From Deltaproteobacteria bacterium (lineage in GTDB: Bacteria; SAR324; NAC60-12), in NCBI GenBank assembly GCA_003541985.1, contig DPLM01000263.1, positions 1 to 10,841 on the forward strand: a stretch of DNA of 10,841 nt. The letters are read 5' to 3'. Below, in pieces: positions 1 through 7,052 of the stretch. Positions within the stretch are counted from its first letter, which is position 1, and every line of letters begins with the position of its first letter. The notes below the pieces were generated by a model. The model made no database searches and had not been told where the DNA came from. It worked only from the letters and a program-made list of their open reading frames with translations. The position numbers and the translations under genes were made by a program.

Positions 1-142
1 AAAGATACATTTAGAAGGAGCCAGTATAATTTACTTAAAAGTGAACAAGACCTTATTTGGGGGATCTCGCCTCTGCAACACGACGATGCCAGATGGACGG
101 ATTGAATACAGCGGTTGTGTCTACCACCCTTTTTTTGACTAG
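1..142 (+). CDS. Possible C-terminal end of an unrecognised protein, cut by the window edge
   Basis: The frame starting at base 2 is open for 46 codons from the left edge to a TAG at 140-142. It ends in the residues MPDGRIEYSGCVYHPFFD, which look protein-like but which I do not assign to a family. A competing frame starting at base 1 is open for only 34 codons, to a TGA at 103-105. A 46-codon open run can arise by chance, so this is a weak call. If real, the gene is convergent with the diesterase gene that ends at 236. Confidence 0.3.
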   Translation, partial: KIHLEGASIIYLKVNKTLFGGSRLCNTTMPDGRIEYSGCVYHPFFD

Positions 143-156
143 AAAAACAAATAATT

Positions 157-177
157 GGAAAATTGATCTAGTTTTCC
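157..177 (-). terminator. Possible weak terminator of the diesterase gene
   Basis: GGAAAA (157-162) and TTTTCC (172-177) form a 6-base inverted repeat around a 9-base loop. Read on the minus strand, the hairpin lies about 60 bases past the diesterase stop and is followed by a T-rich stretch (complement of about 141-156). The stem is AT-rich, so a terminator role is only plausible. Confidence 0.3.
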
Positions 178-235
178 CATAAGCTTCCGGACGCCTCTCA
201 GCATCAAACTTTAAATTCACACCACAGGACCTGAC

Positions 236-1735
236 TCAGCTCCGGAGACTTTGCGGGTAAAAACTCAATAATTTGAAGAGATCCGGACGATCTAAATTGA
301 CTAAGTCCGCATTTACAGACTGAATCTGCCGCAGTTTTTCAGAATCGTGAGTTAAACTAAAAACCATTGCTTTCACCCCGAGTGATTGACACTTGGGAAT
401 CTCAGAAAAGTCATCCCTACCCAGTTCATACTCGACGATATTGGCTTGATAGTCAGCAATCGTGGATTCTAAGTCTGGAAACATCCAACGGGTTGCCATC
501 AGTTGAGCTTTTGGTTCAAGACTACGAATTCTTTTCATCACATCACGATTTCTGCACCAAAAAAAAACGTTGTCCAACATCTCGTGGACAACCACCTTTT
601 TTAAAACTTGGTCAGGGTCAGCATCCTTGATTTCCACATAGGCTCCACAACGCCCACGGCAATGCTCAAGAAATTCATAAAGCGTTGGCACCATAGTACC
701 CTTGTACATTTCAGAATAAGCGGATCCTGCATCCAACTGCTGAATTTGCTCCAGGGTAAGGTCTCTGACCAGTCCTTTCCCATTCGTGGTGCGATCAACA
801 GTTGCATCATGCATCAGCACAATCTCACTATCGGCAGTCGTTCGCACATCAATTTCAACAATATCAAAGCCTTGGGAAATACAAATACTAGTCGCGATTA
901 GGGTATTTTCAGGAGCTACAAAGTTGGCACCCCGATGACAAACAAGTTGGGGTAATGCATCTCCTCCAGTTGGCCATGGTTTCAAAATTTCTGGACAATC
1001 CGAGCAGATCCCCAAGATGGGAAGATGGGCCAATCCTCTGAGTACTTCCAAGCGCTCTTCATCCCAAGTCACAAGGGCAATTCCTTGTTGATGGCAACGC
1101 TCTACGATCTCCGAGGTAACCAACTGATGGGGTTCCGCCGAGGCTCTTTTCCAACAAAGATGGATAATATCTGGCTGGGCAACGGAGCTATAATCGAAAG
1201 GGTCCACCCCAATCGGCACAAGAACAGAAAGGGGGTAAGGGCACTTTGACTGACGAAGTTGAGCGATCCAGTCCGCATGAAAGGAACCGATCACTGCAAA
1301 ACGAAAATCCTGTTCACGAAGAATCTGCCAGGAAGAATCTGCTGCTTCTGCTGCCTTCAACTCGATGTAAAGTCCAGAGTTAGTTCTTCGGGCCAGTTCA
1401 ATCACTTCCTCTAGCCTTGGTACTCGCTGGTTCCCAGGCAGTTCTACTGCGCTGATCTCTTCCCAAGTAGTGTCTGGAATTCTCAAGTGATTACCGGCCA
1501 ATCGATCCAGATTTTCATCATGACAAACAACCACGACTCCATCCTTGGACAAACGCACATCTAATTCCCACATTTCAGCCCCCAACTCAGCAGCCAGTGA
1601 GAATGCCTCGGGGGTATTCTCAATTCTGTAGTCACTTGCCCCGCGGTGCGCAATTGCTAGTGGCAAATGTAAATCTTCAACGTTTGGCCAGCCAAAGCGA
1701 GCCATCCATTCTTGATTAAAGTTCATATTAATCAT
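236..1735 (-). CDS. Tandem two-domain glycerophosphodiester phosphodiesterase (GDPD), cytoplasmic
   Basis: This 499-residue protein contains two complete GDPD TIM-barrel domains. Enzymes of this family hydrolyse glycerophosphodiesters to glycerol-3-phosphate and an alcohol, using a divalent metal and an HR...E-x-D...H active site. Domain 1 (about 25-250) has H30-R31, E39, E57-x-D59, H72 and E125-x-K127. Domain 2 (about 260-495) has H267-R268, E276, E294-x-D296, H309 and E368-x-K370. Both sites therefore look intact. UgpQ-like enzymes are normally about 250 residues with one domain, so this looks like a duplication or fusion. There is no signal peptide or membrane segment, which suggests a cytoplasmic enzyme acting on an imported or internal substrate. 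An alternative ATG lies three codons downstream (first base 1726); neither start has a strong ribosome binding site. The gene is divergent from the ABC importer at 2183, which invites a functional link. The family call is firm; the substrate is not known, and some GDPD proteins act on other phosphodiesters. Confidence 0.92.
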   Translation of the reverse strand: MINMNFNQEWMARFGWPNVEDLHLPLAIAHRGASDYRIENTPEAFSLAAELGAEMWELDVRLSKDGVVVVCHDENLDRLAGNHLRIPDTTWEEISAVELPGNQRVPRLEEVIELARRTNSGLYIELKAAEAADSSWQILREQDFRFAVIGSFHADWIAQLRQSKCPYPLSVLVPIGVDPFDYSSVAQPDIIHLCWKRASAEPHQLVTSEIVERCHQQGIALVTWDEERLEVLRGLAHLPILGICSDCPEILKPWPTGGDALPQLVCHRGANFVAPENTLIATSICISQGFDIVEIDVRTTADSEIVLMHDATVDRTTNGKGLVRDLTLEQIQQLDAGSAYSEMYKGTMVPTLYEFLEHCRGRCGAYVEIKDADPDQVLKKVVVHEMLDNVFFWCRNRDVMKRIRSLEPKAQLMATRWMFPDLESTIADYQANIVEYELGRDDFSEIPKCQSLGVKAMVFSLTHDSEKLRQIQSVNADLVNLDRPDLFKLLSFYPQSLRS

Positions 1736-1776
1736 CTGTTTCGGTTAGTCCAAGAGTCAGAATAGCTATATAAAAT

Positions 1777-1805
1777 AGTATATATTAGCTACTAAAATTT
1801 AATAA
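1777..1805 (-). promoter_or_regulatory. Candidate promoter for the diesterase gene
   Basis: On the minus strand, TATACT (1777-1782) sits 17 bases from TTATTA (1800-1805), about 42 bases upstream of the ATG at 1735. The -10 match is good and the -35 match poor. The surrounding block at about 1760-1860 is very AT-rich, so chance matches are easy to find. Confidence 0.3.
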
Positions 1806-2138
1806 TTTGATTATATTAAAATAAAATTAATTTTTTCTCCGTAAGAAATAAATTCAACAAAATAAATGGGATCTTATCACTTTTCATTTTTGTTTGATTG
1901 TATTATCAATTTTGTCCGTGGTAGCTGAAGTTCCCCGGAGAGCCTGTTGCCATTCCTACCTTGATCACTATGGCATTGTTTTCACCACGCTAACATTCTC
2001 AAAACAATTAGCGATTATGTTCAAGTAGTCAAAGATTCAAATTCAGAAAATAGTTTCCTGAGTTCATTTGCTTCAAATAAATGAATGATCAAGAGTCTTG
2101 GGATCAAGGCAAATAATCTTGCCAATTTTATTTTGGGG

Positions 2139-2154
2139 CTGTCAAAAATGACAG
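2139..2154 (+). repeat. Leader inverted repeat just upstream of the binding-protein gene
   Basis: CTGTCA and TGACAG form a perfect 6-base stem around an AAAA loop. GGGG before it and CCC at 2158-2160 could extend the pairing across a small internal bulge. The structure ends about 20 bases before the ribosome binding site GGAG (2172-2175), so it would lie in the 5' leader of the transporter mRNA or serve as an operator. Confidence 0.4.
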
Positions 2155-2182
2155 AAACCCTCAATCAGCTTGGAGATTTGTT

Positions 2183-3550
2183 ATGTTGAAAACGAGTTTG
2201 AAACGTGCGTTGACTGGATTTTTTGTGCTGGCAACTGCTGCCAGTTTACCTTTCGGTCAGGCATTTGCGAGAGATTTAACCATACAGGTATGGGCGGGTG
2301 GTTCTAATGTTGCCGATGCTTATCGGGTCGATGCCATTACCATGGCAGCAGATATCCTGGAACGAGAGGCTGATATTCGTGGTGAAGAGTTGAATATCAC
2401 TGTTGAAACAAAGTATGACTTTGATGGATGGGGTGGTTTTAAGCAGGCTGTAATACTGGCAGCTGAAGCTAATAATGCACCTCATATTGTGGTGACCGGT
2501 CATGGAGATATTGCACCTTGGTCTCAATCTGGTTTGATCCGACCGATCGAAGATTATGTCGATTTCGACAGCTGGCCTCTGAATGATCTGTTTGAAAATC
2601 TGATCGAGATTTCATCTTATGAAGGTGTTATCTACGGGGTCCCGCAAGATGCTGAATCGAGACCATTCTTTGGTTGGATTCCCCACCTCAAAACTATTGG
2701 CTACAGTGACGCAGACATTCGTGCAATGCCAGGTAAGGTTCAGAGAGGTGAATACACCTTGGAAGATGTATTGAATGATGCCAAGAAAATACAGGATGCT
2801 GGGTTGGTAGAAGCGGGATACGGTTGGTATCCTCGCGTTTCAAAAGGTGGTGACTATTGGCAATTCTATCAGTCGTATGGTGGAGAAATGCTAGATAGCT
2901 CCTCTGGAAAATTGGTCTTCGACAAAGCCGCCATGCAAAAAGTTTATGAATTTTTTGCAAAAGCCGTTGAAATGGGGGTCACCCGAAAAAACCATATCGG
3001 AACCCCATGGGATCAATGGTACTCCGAGGTTGCTTCAGGCAAAGCCGGTCTGTGGCATGGAGGCACCTGGCACTACGCCCGATACACAGGCAAGGAAGGC
3101 CTGAAAGACTTCTTTGGAAGTGTGATGTTCAGCCTCATTCCTGCAGGGGATTCCAACGGTAAAGCGAATACCATCACCCATCCATTAGTTTATCTAGTCA
3201 CAAATCGAGGTAGTGAAGATGATGCAGCAATAGCCGCTCAACTTATTACCATTGCCTCTGAGCCTCGCATAAACACCCTCCATGCAATTAAGTCTGCCCA
3301 TCTTGGTATCGCCAAGTCACAGCAGTCAGTACCTCTTTATGCCAACGACCGCTGGGCGAGTGAGGCAACCGTGCGCCTTCTCCCCTACGCTAGCGCTCAG
3401 CCGAACCACACAGGTTTCTCACCTTACTTTGATGCCATGTGGAAAGGTCTCGAAGCCAGTTGGACCGGTCAGAAATCTCCCGCACAAGCTATTGCTGATG
3501 TAGAGTCCGAGTTGAAAGTCCAACTCGGTGGTGACATCATCATCCGCTAA
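2183..3550 (+). CDS. ABC transporter periplasmic substrate-binding protein (family 1, sugar/polyol type)
   Basis: This 455-residue protein would capture the substrate in the periplasm and deliver it to the permeases encoded just downstream. Residues 1-29 form a Sec signal peptide: a Lys/Arg N-terminus, a hydrophobic core, and a probable cleavage after AFA at 27-29. There is no lipobox Cys, so the mature protein should be soluble. The mature part begins with a beta strand (DLTIQVWAGG) and has the overall character of COG1653 solute-binding proteins, including a GVPQDAESRP-like hinge segment and many Trp and Tyr residues of the kind that stack on sugars (for example GYGWYPR, WHGGTWHYARY). The start is well supported: GGAG at 2172-2175 lies seven bases before the ATG. 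A hairpin follows the stop codon. The divergent diesterase suggests a phosphodiester or polyol substrate, but oligosaccharides are equally compatible with the family. The substrate is not readable from sequence. Confidence 0.9.
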   Translation: MLKTSLKRALTGFFVLATAASLPFGQAFARDLTIQVWAGGSNVADAYRVDAITMAADILEREADIRGEELNITVETKYDFDGWGGFKQAVILAAEANNAPHIVVTGHGDIAPWSQSGLIRPIEDYVDFDSWPLNDLFENLIEISSYEGVIYGVPQDAESRPFFGWIPHLKTIGYSDADIRAMPGKVQRGEYTLEDVLNDAKKIQDAGLVEAGYGWYPRVSKGGDYWQFYQSYGGEMLDSSSGKLVFDKAAMQKVYEFFAKAVEMGVTRKNHIGTPWDQWYSEVASGKAGLWHGGTWHYARYTGKEGLKDFFGSVMFSLIPAGDSNGKANTITHPLVYLVTNRGSEDDAAIAAQLITIASEPRINTLHAIKSAHLGIAKSQQSVPLYANDRWASEATVRLLPYASAQPNHTGFSPYFDAMWKGLEASWTGQKSPAQAIADVESELKVQLGGDIIIR

Positions 3551-3561
3551 CTCTCTCTTTC

Positions 3562-3587
3562 ATCTCCCCAGTTCATTTTGGGGGGAT
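3562..3587 (+). terminator. Hairpin after the binding-protein gene: terminator or attenuator
   Basis: ATCTCCCCA (3562-3570) pairs with TGGGGGGAT (3579-3587) in a 9-base stem with one G-T wobble and an 8-base loop. A T-rich run (ATTTTTCC) follows. This has the form of an intrinsic terminator 11 bases past the stop codon. It sits inside an otherwise continuous operon, so partial termination or 3'-end stabilisation, giving more binding protein than permease, is the likely role. Confidence 0.65.
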
Positions 3588-3623
3588 ATTTTTCCATTGT
3601 ACTCATATTAGTTTTCTTGGCCA

Positions 3624-4934
3624 ATGAGTTTATCCGCAAAACTTGGCTACGTCTTTATTGCCCCTGCATTGGTTTTAGTTGCAGTTTTTTTTCTGACACC
3701 AGTGGTCCTGACGGGGATCTTCTCATTCACAAATATGAGTACTGCCACGGGAATTACAGGTGGTGCCTACCAAATAACACCCTCACTTCTCAGAGATCTT
3801 TCAGGCAATGGATTCGAAAAAAAGACATTGGACACCATTGGTACTGAAAGCTATCAGGTGAGCCAAGCTACTTTGCAGGTTGCTCGCGAAGCTGGATCTC
3901 ATCTTGATTTACTATCAGAGTTGGAAGCAGATCACCTTGGGTCAAATTTTAAGAATCGCAGAGAATTCGAACGTTTTCTCAAAAAATTACAAAATAGACC
4001 CCGTAGTACACGTGAACTAAAATCGACCTCACCTCACTTTAAAAAATCGCTGATCAATGAGCGCTTTGAAACAGAGATAGACTTAAGAAATTCGCTTGTA
4101 GAAATGCAAGCTAACCTCTCTGAAGAGCAACTCAACACACTGATCCAAGCCGCATACACCGGGTGGATTTGGACCACCGATAACTTTCACAAAATGGTAA
4201 TTCTTCCGGAAACCAAGCAGATCCTCTTCAACACCATCATTTATGTCACCTTTACCCTATTGCTCTTTAACGTGGGCTTTGCTCTGGTACTCGCTATCGC
4301 AACCTTCTATCTACCGAAGGGCCAAGCAGGAGTCTTTAGAGCACTTTGGCTGTTACCTCGAATTTCGCCATCTGTGCTCTATGTTGTTCTCTGGAAGTGG
4401 CTCACTTGGGATACGGGATTTTTAAACGCAATTCTGAATCCTCTGGGTGTCGCACAGCGCAACTGGATGTTGGACACTACTCTCAATGCCTGGTTCTTCG
4501 TTGTGTTGATTAACGGATTCATTGGTGCTTCGATGGGGATGATTCTGTTTTCCAGTGCAATTACCGCGATTCCCAAACCCCTTCTTTACGCTAGTGAGGT
4601 GGACGGAGCAAATCGCTGGCAACAAATACGCTTCATCATTTTGCCGCAGTTAAAGTGGCCGATTCTCTTTGTGACAGTCTATCAATGCCTTTCCTTACTC
4701 ACATCCTTTGAACAAATTCTGCTCTCCACAGACGGAGGACCTGGCTCTTCAACAGAAGTCTGGGCGCTGGCCGCATACCACAGCGCTTTAGACAACTACT
4801 GGGGCAATTTACAGTATGGATACGGAGCAGCACTAGCTTTGGTTTTGGTGATAATTGGAGTGATCATGTCTTTTATTTTTTTACGTTTCTTCCGCTTCCA
4901 AGAATTGGTGCGTCAACCTCGAATTGAGCAGTAA
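3624..4934 (+). CDS. ABC transporter permease, MalF/UgpA type, with a large loop insertion
   Basis: This inner-membrane subunit of the importer has 436 residues, against roughly 290-320 for typical UgpA-like permeases. The first membrane helix is at about 8-30, and a core of helices runs from about 199 to the C-terminus. The cytoplasmic coupling loop has the expected EAA-type sequence at 322-346 (EVDGANRWQQIRFIILPQL), which docks on the ATPase. Between helix 1 and helix 2, about 145 extra charged residues (about 40-186) precede the conserved NF at 187-188. With the N-terminus inside, this segment would be periplasmic, the topological place of the P2 loop of MalF that contacts the maltose-binding protein. 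It is rich in Lys, Arg and Glu and looks helical. The ATG has no strong ribosome binding site. The gene follows the binding-protein gene across a hairpin and is 8 bases upstream of the second permease gene. Confidence 0.9.
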   Translation: MSLSAKLGYVFIAPALVLVAVFFLTPVVLTGIFSFTNMSTATGITGGAYQITPSLLRDLSGNGFEKKTLDTIGTESYQVSQATLQVAREAGSHLDLLSELEADHLGSNFKNRREFERFLKKLQNRPRSTRELKSTSPHFKKSLINERFETEIDLRNSLVEMQANLSEEQLNTLIQAAYTGWIWTTDNFHKMVILPETKQILFNTIIYVTFTLLLFNVGFALVLAIATFYLPKGQAGVFRALWLLPRISPSVLYVVLWKWLTWDTGFLNAILNPLGVAQRNWMLDTTLNAWFFVVLINGFIGASMGMILFSSAITAIPKPLLYASEVDGANRWQQIRFIILPQLKWPILFVTVYQCLSLLTSFEQILLSTDGGPGSSTEVWALAAYHSALDNYWGNLQYGYGAALALVLVIIGVIMSFIFLRFFRFQELVRQPRIEQ

Positions 4935-4942
4935 GGATTCTT

Positions 4943-5767
4943 GTGTCCCAAAACTTCAAGAATTGGCCGATTCTAACTGGTTTGGTGCTAGCAACTGTGC
5001 CGATCGTTTTGATGTATTCCTATCTTGTGCTGGATACTGTTACCGATACAAAACCTGGTAGTATATTTCCCAACAGTTTCACTCTAGAGCACTGGCGATT
5101 TCTTTACGAAGACATCGAAGGGAAAGCCAACATCTGGCAGGTAACCCTAAACACTCTCGTCTTTGCCAGCTCCGTGATGTTACTGGTGCTCTCTGTTTCT
5201 TCTACAGCAGGGTACGCACTATCACGCCTGAATATTCCCTTTCGTCGAGAATTTCTTGCTGGAGTGCTTATTTTACATGCTTTCCCATCAATCACGCTAA
5301 TCATTGCCATCTTCCTCATTCTCCAGTTAATCGGCCTCTACAACACCCTCATTGGGGTGATCATTGTAATGACCTCTCTGCAACTTCCATTAGGGATATG
5401 GATCATGAAAGGGTTCTATGATTCTGTACCCTGGGAAATTGAAATGGCTGGCTTACAAGATGGAGCTAGTCGTTTTACGGTCTGGTATCGTCTGGTCCTA
5501 CCCCAAGTACGTCCAGGGATTATTGCTTTGGGAGTATTCTCATTTCTCTCCGGCTGGGGCGAATACATTCTGCCTACTGTGTTAGCGCCTGCGAACAATG
5601 TGCAGGTGCTCTCAGGCTACCTCGCTTCCTTGATTGCTGATGATCGCAATTTTGAATTCAATCTCTTTAAATCGGTGGGGCTGTTCTACGCAACTCCTGT
5701 CGTGATCATGTATTTGTTCTTCCAGGACAAGCTGATGAATATCTATGGAGGAGGAACCAAGGGCTGA
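4943..5767 (+). CDS. ABC transporter permease, MalG/UgpE type
   Basis: This 274-residue second membrane subunit has the normal MalG/UgpE size. Helices lie at about 10-30, 70-95, 105-130, 134-155, 192-212 and 240-262. The EAA coupling motif lies at about 162-192: EIEMAGLQDGASRF followed by LPQVRPG. It would pair with the preceding MalF-type subunit. The start is GTG at 4943. AAGGA at 4933-4937, partly within the TAA of the previous gene, sits at suitable spacing and supports this start and tight translational coupling. Its stop overlaps the ATG of the ATPase gene by one base (TGATG). Confidence 0.92.
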   Translation: MSQNFKNWPILTGLVLATVPIVLMYSYLVLDTVTDTKPGSIFPNSFTLEHWRFLYEDIEGKANIWQVTLNTLVFASSVMLLVLSVSSTAGYALSRLNIPFRREFLAGVLILHAFPSITLIIAIFLILQLIGLYNTLIGVIIVMTSLQLPLGIWIMKGFYDSVPWEIEMAGLQDGASRFTVWYRLVLPQVRPGIIALGVFSFLSGWGEYILPTVLAPANNVQVLSGYLASLIADDRNFEFNLFKSVGLFYATPVVIMYLFFQDKLMNIYGGGTKG

Positions 5768-6825
5768 TGGAAATCATTCTTGAGGATTTCACCAAACGCT
5801 TTGGTGATGTGACTGTCATCGAAAAGATGAATCTGAAAATTCGGGAAGGAGAAATGCTAGCCCTGTTGGGTCCGTCAGGATGCGGCAAATCCACAACCCT
5901 TTTCACAATTTGTGGCATCCATCGGGTTGACGGTGGGCGGGTTCTGTTTGGCGAAAAGGATGTCAGTCGTGTTGCTGCCCAGCAGCGTAATGTTGGGGTT
6001 GTCTTCCAATCGTATGCTCTCTATCCCCACATGAGTGTTTTTGAAAATATTGCCTTTCCATTGACTGTTCGGAAGGAGAACAAAAATACAATCCGTGAGA
6101 AAGTCGCTGAAATTGCTGAGTTAGTTCATATTGGAGAATTATTAGAGCGACGACCTGAGCAGCTTTCTGGTGGTCAACAGCAGCGTGTTGCGCTAGCAAG
6201 AGCATTAGTGCGCAAGCCTGGTATCCTGCTTCTGGATGAACCGTTGGCTAACCTGGATGCCAAGCTACGTCTTGAAATGCGATCTGAGATCCGAAGAATT
6301 CAGTTGGAAACTAGGATCTCTGCAGTGCTGGTTACTCATGATCAAGTAGAAGCCATGAGTATGAGTGACAGAATTGCAATCATGAAGGAGGGCGAGATCC
6401 TACAAGTCGCTTCTCCAACAGAGATGTATCAACAACCAGTCAATGACTTTGTGGCAGGCTTCTTGGGCAACCCCCCAATCGCTTTTCTAAATGCCCTAGT
6501 CCAGGACGGAAAAATCGATGTATTGAATGGAAAAATCCAATTTGATTTTCCAAGAAATGCTAAACCATCAAATAGCACGAAGATTCGCTTGGGAATTCGG
6601 CCAGAACACTACCAGCCTAACAATCCCATTCAAATCCCAGGAACCATCTCTTTTGTTGAAACCCAAGGTCGAGAAAATCTCTATGATGTCAAACTGGAAG
6701 ATGGTTCTATTTTACGCTCCATTCAATCGTCTGCATTTGGTACTATTGAGAAAAACAGCCAGGTGAGTTGGGGAGTGCAACCCGATCAGTTACTGATTTT
6801 TGATCAAGCAGGTAATTCTATTTGA
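5767..6825 (+). CDS. ABC transporter ATP-binding subunit, MalK/UgpC type
   Basis: This 352-residue cytoplasmic ATPase would power the importer. All nucleotide-binding elements are present: Walker A GPSGCGKST (35-43), Q-loop Q81, signature LSGGQ (133-137), Walker B LLLDEP (154-159), D-loop ANLDAK, and switch His191. A C-terminal TOBE/MalK-type regulatory domain follows at about 233-348 with the typical GIRPEH segment (276-281). This family serves carbohydrate uptake class 1 importers, including the maltose, sn-glycerol-3-phosphate and polyol systems. Its length is usual for the family. The ATG overlaps the TGA of the preceding permease by one base, so translation is probably coupled. I avoid the symbols malK and ugpC because the substrate is unknown. 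Confidence 0.95.
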   Translation: MEIILEDFTKRFGDVTVIEKMNLKIREGEMLALLGPSGCGKSTTLFTICGIHRVDGGRVLFGEKDVSRVAAQQRNVGVVFQSYALYPHMSVFENIAFPLTVRKENKNTIREKVAEIAELVHIGELLERRPEQLSGGQQQRVALARALVRKPGILLLDEPLANLDAKLRLEMRSEIRRIQLETRISAVLVTHDQVEAMSMSDRIAIMKEGEILQVASPTEMYQQPVNDFVAGFLGNPPIAFLNALVQDGKIDVLNGKIQFDFPRNAKPSNSTKIRLGIRPEHYQPNNPIQIPGTISFVETQGRENLYDVKLEDGSILRSIQSSAFGTIEKNSQVSWGVQPDQLLIFDQAGNSI

Positions 6826-6917
6826 ATATCGAACTAATTGGTACTCACGCTAGTTATCTCCCATTCGTCGGAGCACTTTCTCGAAAAATCAGCCTTTCAT
6901 TCAGGAACCGGTTGTAA
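6822..6917 (+). other. Short open frame overlapping the ATPase stop, possibly a gene remnant
   Basis: A TTG at 6822-6824 overlaps the TGA of the ATPase gene and opens a frame of about 31 codons, beginning NIELIGTHASYLPFVGALSR, to a TAA at 6915-6917. The overlapping start is the kind used in coupled operons, and the peptide is amphipathic and protein-like. It is too short for a firm call and could be the N-terminal stub of a lost downstream gene, or chance. The faint likeness to the start of inositol-monophosphatase-family proteins is only an impression. Confidence 0.2.
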
Positions 6918-6923
6918 CAACCG
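6906..6923. promoter_or_regulatory. Palindromic candidate operator or hairpin
   Basis: CGGTTGT (6909-6915) and ACAACCG (6917-6923) are perfect inverted arms around one base. An overlapping 8-base palindrome, AACCGGTT, lies at 6906-6913; its centre resembles LacI-family operators. The site is about 80 bases past the ATPase stop and 130 bases before the dehydrogenase start. As RNA it would form a short hairpin without a U-tract, so an operator is at least as likely as a terminator. Confidence 0.35.
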
Positions 6924-6945
6924 CTCCCCTCTTCAAGTCTCTGAA

Positions 6946-6960
6946 ATCCAAATTTTGGAT
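6946..6960. repeat. Second 15-base palindrome upstream of the dehydrogenase
   Basis: ATCCAAA and TTTGGAT are perfect arms around a single T. The palindrome lies about 20 bases upstream of the best promoter-like sequence for the dehydrogenase gene and might bind a regulator. Confidence 0.3.
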
Positions 6961-6980
6961 CTCATCATTATTCCTGATTT

Positions 6981-7010
6981 TTGATTTAATTTTAAGTACT
7001 TATGTATTTT
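6981..7010 (+). promoter_or_regulatory. Candidate promoter of the dehydrogenase gene
   Basis: TTGATT (6981-6986) and TATTTT (7005-7010) are spaced by 18 bases, about 43 bases before the ATG. Each matches four of six consensus bases. An 11-base direct repeat, ATTTTTGATTT (6977-6987 and 7006-7016), overlaps both elements. The region is AT-rich, so the call is tentative. Confidence 0.3.
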
Positions 7011-7052
7011 TGATTTGATTGGTTTGCTCATTTATTTACAAACAGGAATTCT

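Larger units (their letters stand above)
1736..2182. promoter_or_regulatory. Divergent intergenic control region between diesterase and ABC importer
   Basis: These 447 bases between two divergent genes contain no convincing ORF. The part nearest the diesterase is extremely AT-rich. Three dyads lie nearer the importer: ATTGTTTT (1975-1982) with AAAACAAT (2001-2008); TTCATTT (2063-2069) with AAATGAA (2079-2085), which encloses TTTG-CTT-CAAA; and CTGTCA (2139-2144) with TGACAG (2149-2154). They are candidate operators or leader hairpins. I could not pick a convincing plus-strand promoter. Confidence 0.45.

Noticed and set aside
367..1249. Plus-strand open frames of 74-97 codons opposite the diesterase gene
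   Set aside because: They lie fully inside the well-supported minus-strand diesterase and have no recognisable motifs or ribosome binding sites.
6977..7016. Paired ATTTTTGATTT direct repeats as a repeat array
   Set aside because: There are only two copies in a very AT-rich promoter region; chance is sufficient.
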